From: CAYRVX01 sp964642165
GTDB taxonomy: Bacteria; Planctomycetota; Phycisphaerae; SM23-33
Length of the DNA stretch: 24,668 nucleotides
Reading direction: 5' to 3'
Assembly: GCA_964642165.1 (NCBI GenBank)
Contig: CAZXOC010000084.1
Span: forward strand, 1-24,668
Part shown: piece after piece, positions 23,362 to 24,668 of the stretch
Numbering within the stretch: position 1 is the first letter of the stretch
Layout: each line of letters starts with the position of its first letter
Position numbers and translations under genes: made by a program
The notes under the pieces: model-generated
The model's input: the letters and a program-made list of their open reading frames with translations, nothing else
Told to the model about the DNA's origin: nothing
Database searches by the model: none

Positions 23362-24261
23362 ATGGAACATCGGATCACTCGGCGCGACCTGCTGAGGGTG
23401 CTCGCGGCGGGAGGCGCCGCGGCCGCCCTTCCCCGCCCCGTCTGGGCCGGCGAGGCCACGGCCCGCGGCAAGCCGTTCTTCTTCCTTCAGATGGCCGACC
23501 CGCAGCTTTTCTGGGGCCCAAAGGAGCAGTGGGCGACGGCCATCAAGCACGCCAACCGCCTCAAGCCCGCCTTCGTGGTGGTCTGCGGCGACCTGCTCAA
23601 CCGCAGCGGCAGGGCCGAGAAGCTCGATCCGGCCAAGGACGCCCTGCGGCTCCGCGCCTACACCGAGGTGGCCGCCACGCTCCACAAGGACATCCCGCTG
23701 TACAACGTGGCGGGCAACCACGACGTGTGCAACGTCCCCACGCCGGAGACGCTCGCGTGGTACCGCAAGCACTTCGGCAAGCCGTGGTACTCGTTCACGC
23801 ACGGAGACTGCCTGTTCGTCGTGCTGGAGTCCGACGTGCTCAAGAACCCGCAGAACGCCCCCGAGCCCGCCAAGACGCAGATGCGGTGGCTCCGCAGGAC
23901 GCTCGAGGCCCACCGCGACAAGCCGCATCGCCACAGGATGGTCTTCCTGCACCATCCCCTCTGCCTCCACGCCATCGACGAGAAGTCCGCCTACTTCAAC
24001 CTGCCCCTCGAGCTGCGCAAGGAGCTGATGGAGCTTTTCACCCGCCACGGCGTCCGGGCCGTCTTCTCGGGCCATTACCACCGCAACGCCTACGTCAAGG
24101 CCGGCGACATCGAGCTGATCACCTCCGCGTCGACGGGCAAGGCGCTCGGCAAGGACCCGCTGGGATTCCGCATCGTGAAGGTCTACCCCGACCGCATCGA
24201 GCACAGGTACTACGGCTACGCCGACTTGCCCGAGCGGGTGGAACTCTCGGCCGCCACGTAG
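23362..24261 (+). CDS. Tat-exported calcineurin-like metallophosphoesterase (CPPED1/CSTP1-like)
   Basis: A 299-residue protein with a twin-arginine signal ('TRRDLLRVLAAGGAAAALP', cleavage probably near residue 29). It has the five calcineurin-like metal-binding blocks: 'MADPQLFW' (Asp46, with Gln48 where many relatives have His), 'CGDLLN' (Asp77, Asn80), 'GNHD' (118-121), 'FLHHPL' (His197/198) and 'GHYHRN' (His238, His240). The D-P-Q form of block I is known from the CPPED1/CSTP1 branch, so it is not a defect. It should hydrolyse a phosphoester outside the cytoplasm; the substrate is unknown. The ATG at 23362 is chosen because AGGAG lies 10 bases upstream and it places the RR motif near the N-terminus; the frame itself opens at 23326. 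It appears to be a single-gene unit behind a TATAAT box. Confidence 0.92.
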   Translation: MEHRITRRDLLRVLAAGGAAAALPRPVWAGEATARGKPFFFLQMADPQLFWGPKEQWATAIKHANRLKPAFVVVCGDLLNRSGRAEKLDPAKDALRLRAYTEVAATLHKDIPLYNVAGNHDVCNVPTPETLAWYRKHFGKPWYSFTHGDCLFVVLESDVLKNPQNAPEPAKTQMRWLRRTLEAHRDKPHRHRMVFLHHPLCLHAIDEKSAYFNLPLELRKELMELFTRHGVRAVFSGHYHRNAYVKAGDIELITSASTGKALGKDPLGFRIVKVYPDRIEHRYYGYADLPERVELSAAT

Positions 24262-24433
24262 CCCCGACTGCGCCCCCCATTCACCGCGCGCAGACCGGCG
24301 GCCGCCGGGGCATCGAAACCCCGACTGCCTCGTCGGCTGCGCCGTCGCGGCGACCATGCTCGGCGTCCGCGTGCCCGCCCAGGACGCCAGGTCCGTGCGA
24401 CAACGAAAGCGGCACACGCAGCCAGACCTGAGG

Positions 24434-24462
24434 AGGCCATGACCATGGAAGGTCCATGGCCT
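24434..24462 (+). terminator. Long inverted repeat downstream of the phosphoesterase gene
   Basis: aggccatg (24434-24441) pairs with catggcct (24455-24462) and the adjoining acc with ggt, giving an 11-bp stem with a single bulged C and a 6-base loop. It lies about 170 bases past the phosphoesterase stop. No T-run follows, so termination is only one reading; it also overlaps the start of a short open frame. Confidence 0.3.
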
Positions 24463-24576
24463 GAACGCAAGACCCGGCCGCTCGGCGAGGCCAAGCGCGG
24501 GATACAAATCGCTATTGCGGCTGCAAGGACTTCCGCGCAATCTATACGCGCCGGGGATGGGGCTCGTGCTGCGTAG
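24445..24576 (+). CDS. Short open frame with a good ribosome binding site, doubtful gene
   Basis: A 43-residue frame beginning 'MEGPWPERKTRPLGEAKR' with AGGAGG placed 8 bases upstream (an alternative ATG at 24439 is only 2 bases from it). It ends in an Ala/Arg-rich stretch at TAG 24574-24576. I recognise no family. The other two frames of the same strand also look protein-like past this point, which may mean a frameshifted remnant running out of the window. Confidence 0.18.
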   Translation: MEGPWPERKTRPLGEAKRGIQIAIAAARTSAQSIRAGDGARAA

Positions 24577-24668
24577 CGATACTTCGCAGAGCAGTGCGGC
24601 AAGCTCATCCGCCGACGGGAGCCTGTCCGCCGACTTGCCCGGCATAGCCCTGGCGAAGCCGGAAGCCT

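Larger units (their letters stand above)
24262..24668. other. Terminal stretch with no confident gene
   Basis: All six frames are open in part but none shows a recognisable domain. A hairpin at 24434-24462 and a short frame with a good ribosome binding site (24445-24576) are listed separately. Base composition is slightly less GC-rich than in the neighbouring genes. Confidence 0.5.

Noticed and set aside
23401..23560. Loss of a metal ligand in the phosphoesterase (Asp-Pro-Gln instead of Asp-x-His)
   Set aside because: This form is normal for the CPPED1/CSTP1 branch, so it is not evidence of inactivation.
23164..24645. 493-residue minus-strand frame over the phosphoesterase gene
   Set aside because: It is antisense to a clear metallophosphoesterase and lacks recognisable features.

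Overview
The window is very GC-rich, densely coding bacterial DNA whose gene content points to an uncultured member of the Planctomycetota. The evidence is a Tat-exported Cys-type sulfatase with a HEAT-repeat tail, a HEAT plus DUF1080 secreted protein, an FG-GAP/VCBS propeller protein, a trypsin-like/PDZ/NHL exoprotein and a Tat-exported calcineurin-like phosphoesterase. This assignment is inferred from gene families; no rRNA, tRNA or taxonomic marker lies in the window. Two runs of exactly 100 N (2131-2230 and 16809-16908) look like scaffolding placeholders, so the sequence is probably a draft or metagenome assembly.

Layout. 242-4205 (-) encodes a giant coiled-coil membrane protein with 141-residue tandem repeats; the first N gap falls inside these repeats. 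4715-4933 (+) is a small membrane-anchored protein. 4964-5971 (-) is a GYF_2-AIM24 fusion with a near-consensus promoter. 6190-8013 (-) is a radical SAM protein and 8159-8359 (-) a cold-shock protein. 8855-12009 (+) carries a stand-alone AICAR transformylase followed closely by a sulfatase. 12058-16699 (-) carries three co-directional genes: a divergent ketol-acid-reductoisomerase-like protein, then, from its own promoter, an FG-GAP propeller protein and a putative glycoside-hydrolase-like TIM-barrel protein. 16994-20920 (+) is a 1308-residue secreted multidomain protein (active trypsin-like domain, degenerate protease domain with a PDZ insert, FlgD-like domain, NHL propeller). 21069-22613 (-) is a HEAT-DUF1080 protein. 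23362-24261 (+) is a phosphoesterase. The final 400 bases hold no confident gene.

How the genes fit together. About half of the products carry export signals, and the sulfatase, GH-like, FG-GAP and DUF1080 proteins fit the extracellular polysaccharide-degrading repertoire usual in planctomycetes. They are scattered over both strands rather than forming one locus, and no SusC/D pair, transporter, sulfatase maturase or regulator is present. The housekeeping genes (AICAR transformylase, cold-shock protein) are interspersed. I see no CRISPR array, defence island, intact mobile element or other coherent new system. The most unusual items are the KARI-like enzyme lacking the expected catalytic His and Lys, the protease/pseudoprotease/propeller fusion, the repeat-bearing coiled-coil membrane protein with a hairpin over its ribosome binding site, and the ATIC-like stand-alone AICAR transformylase.
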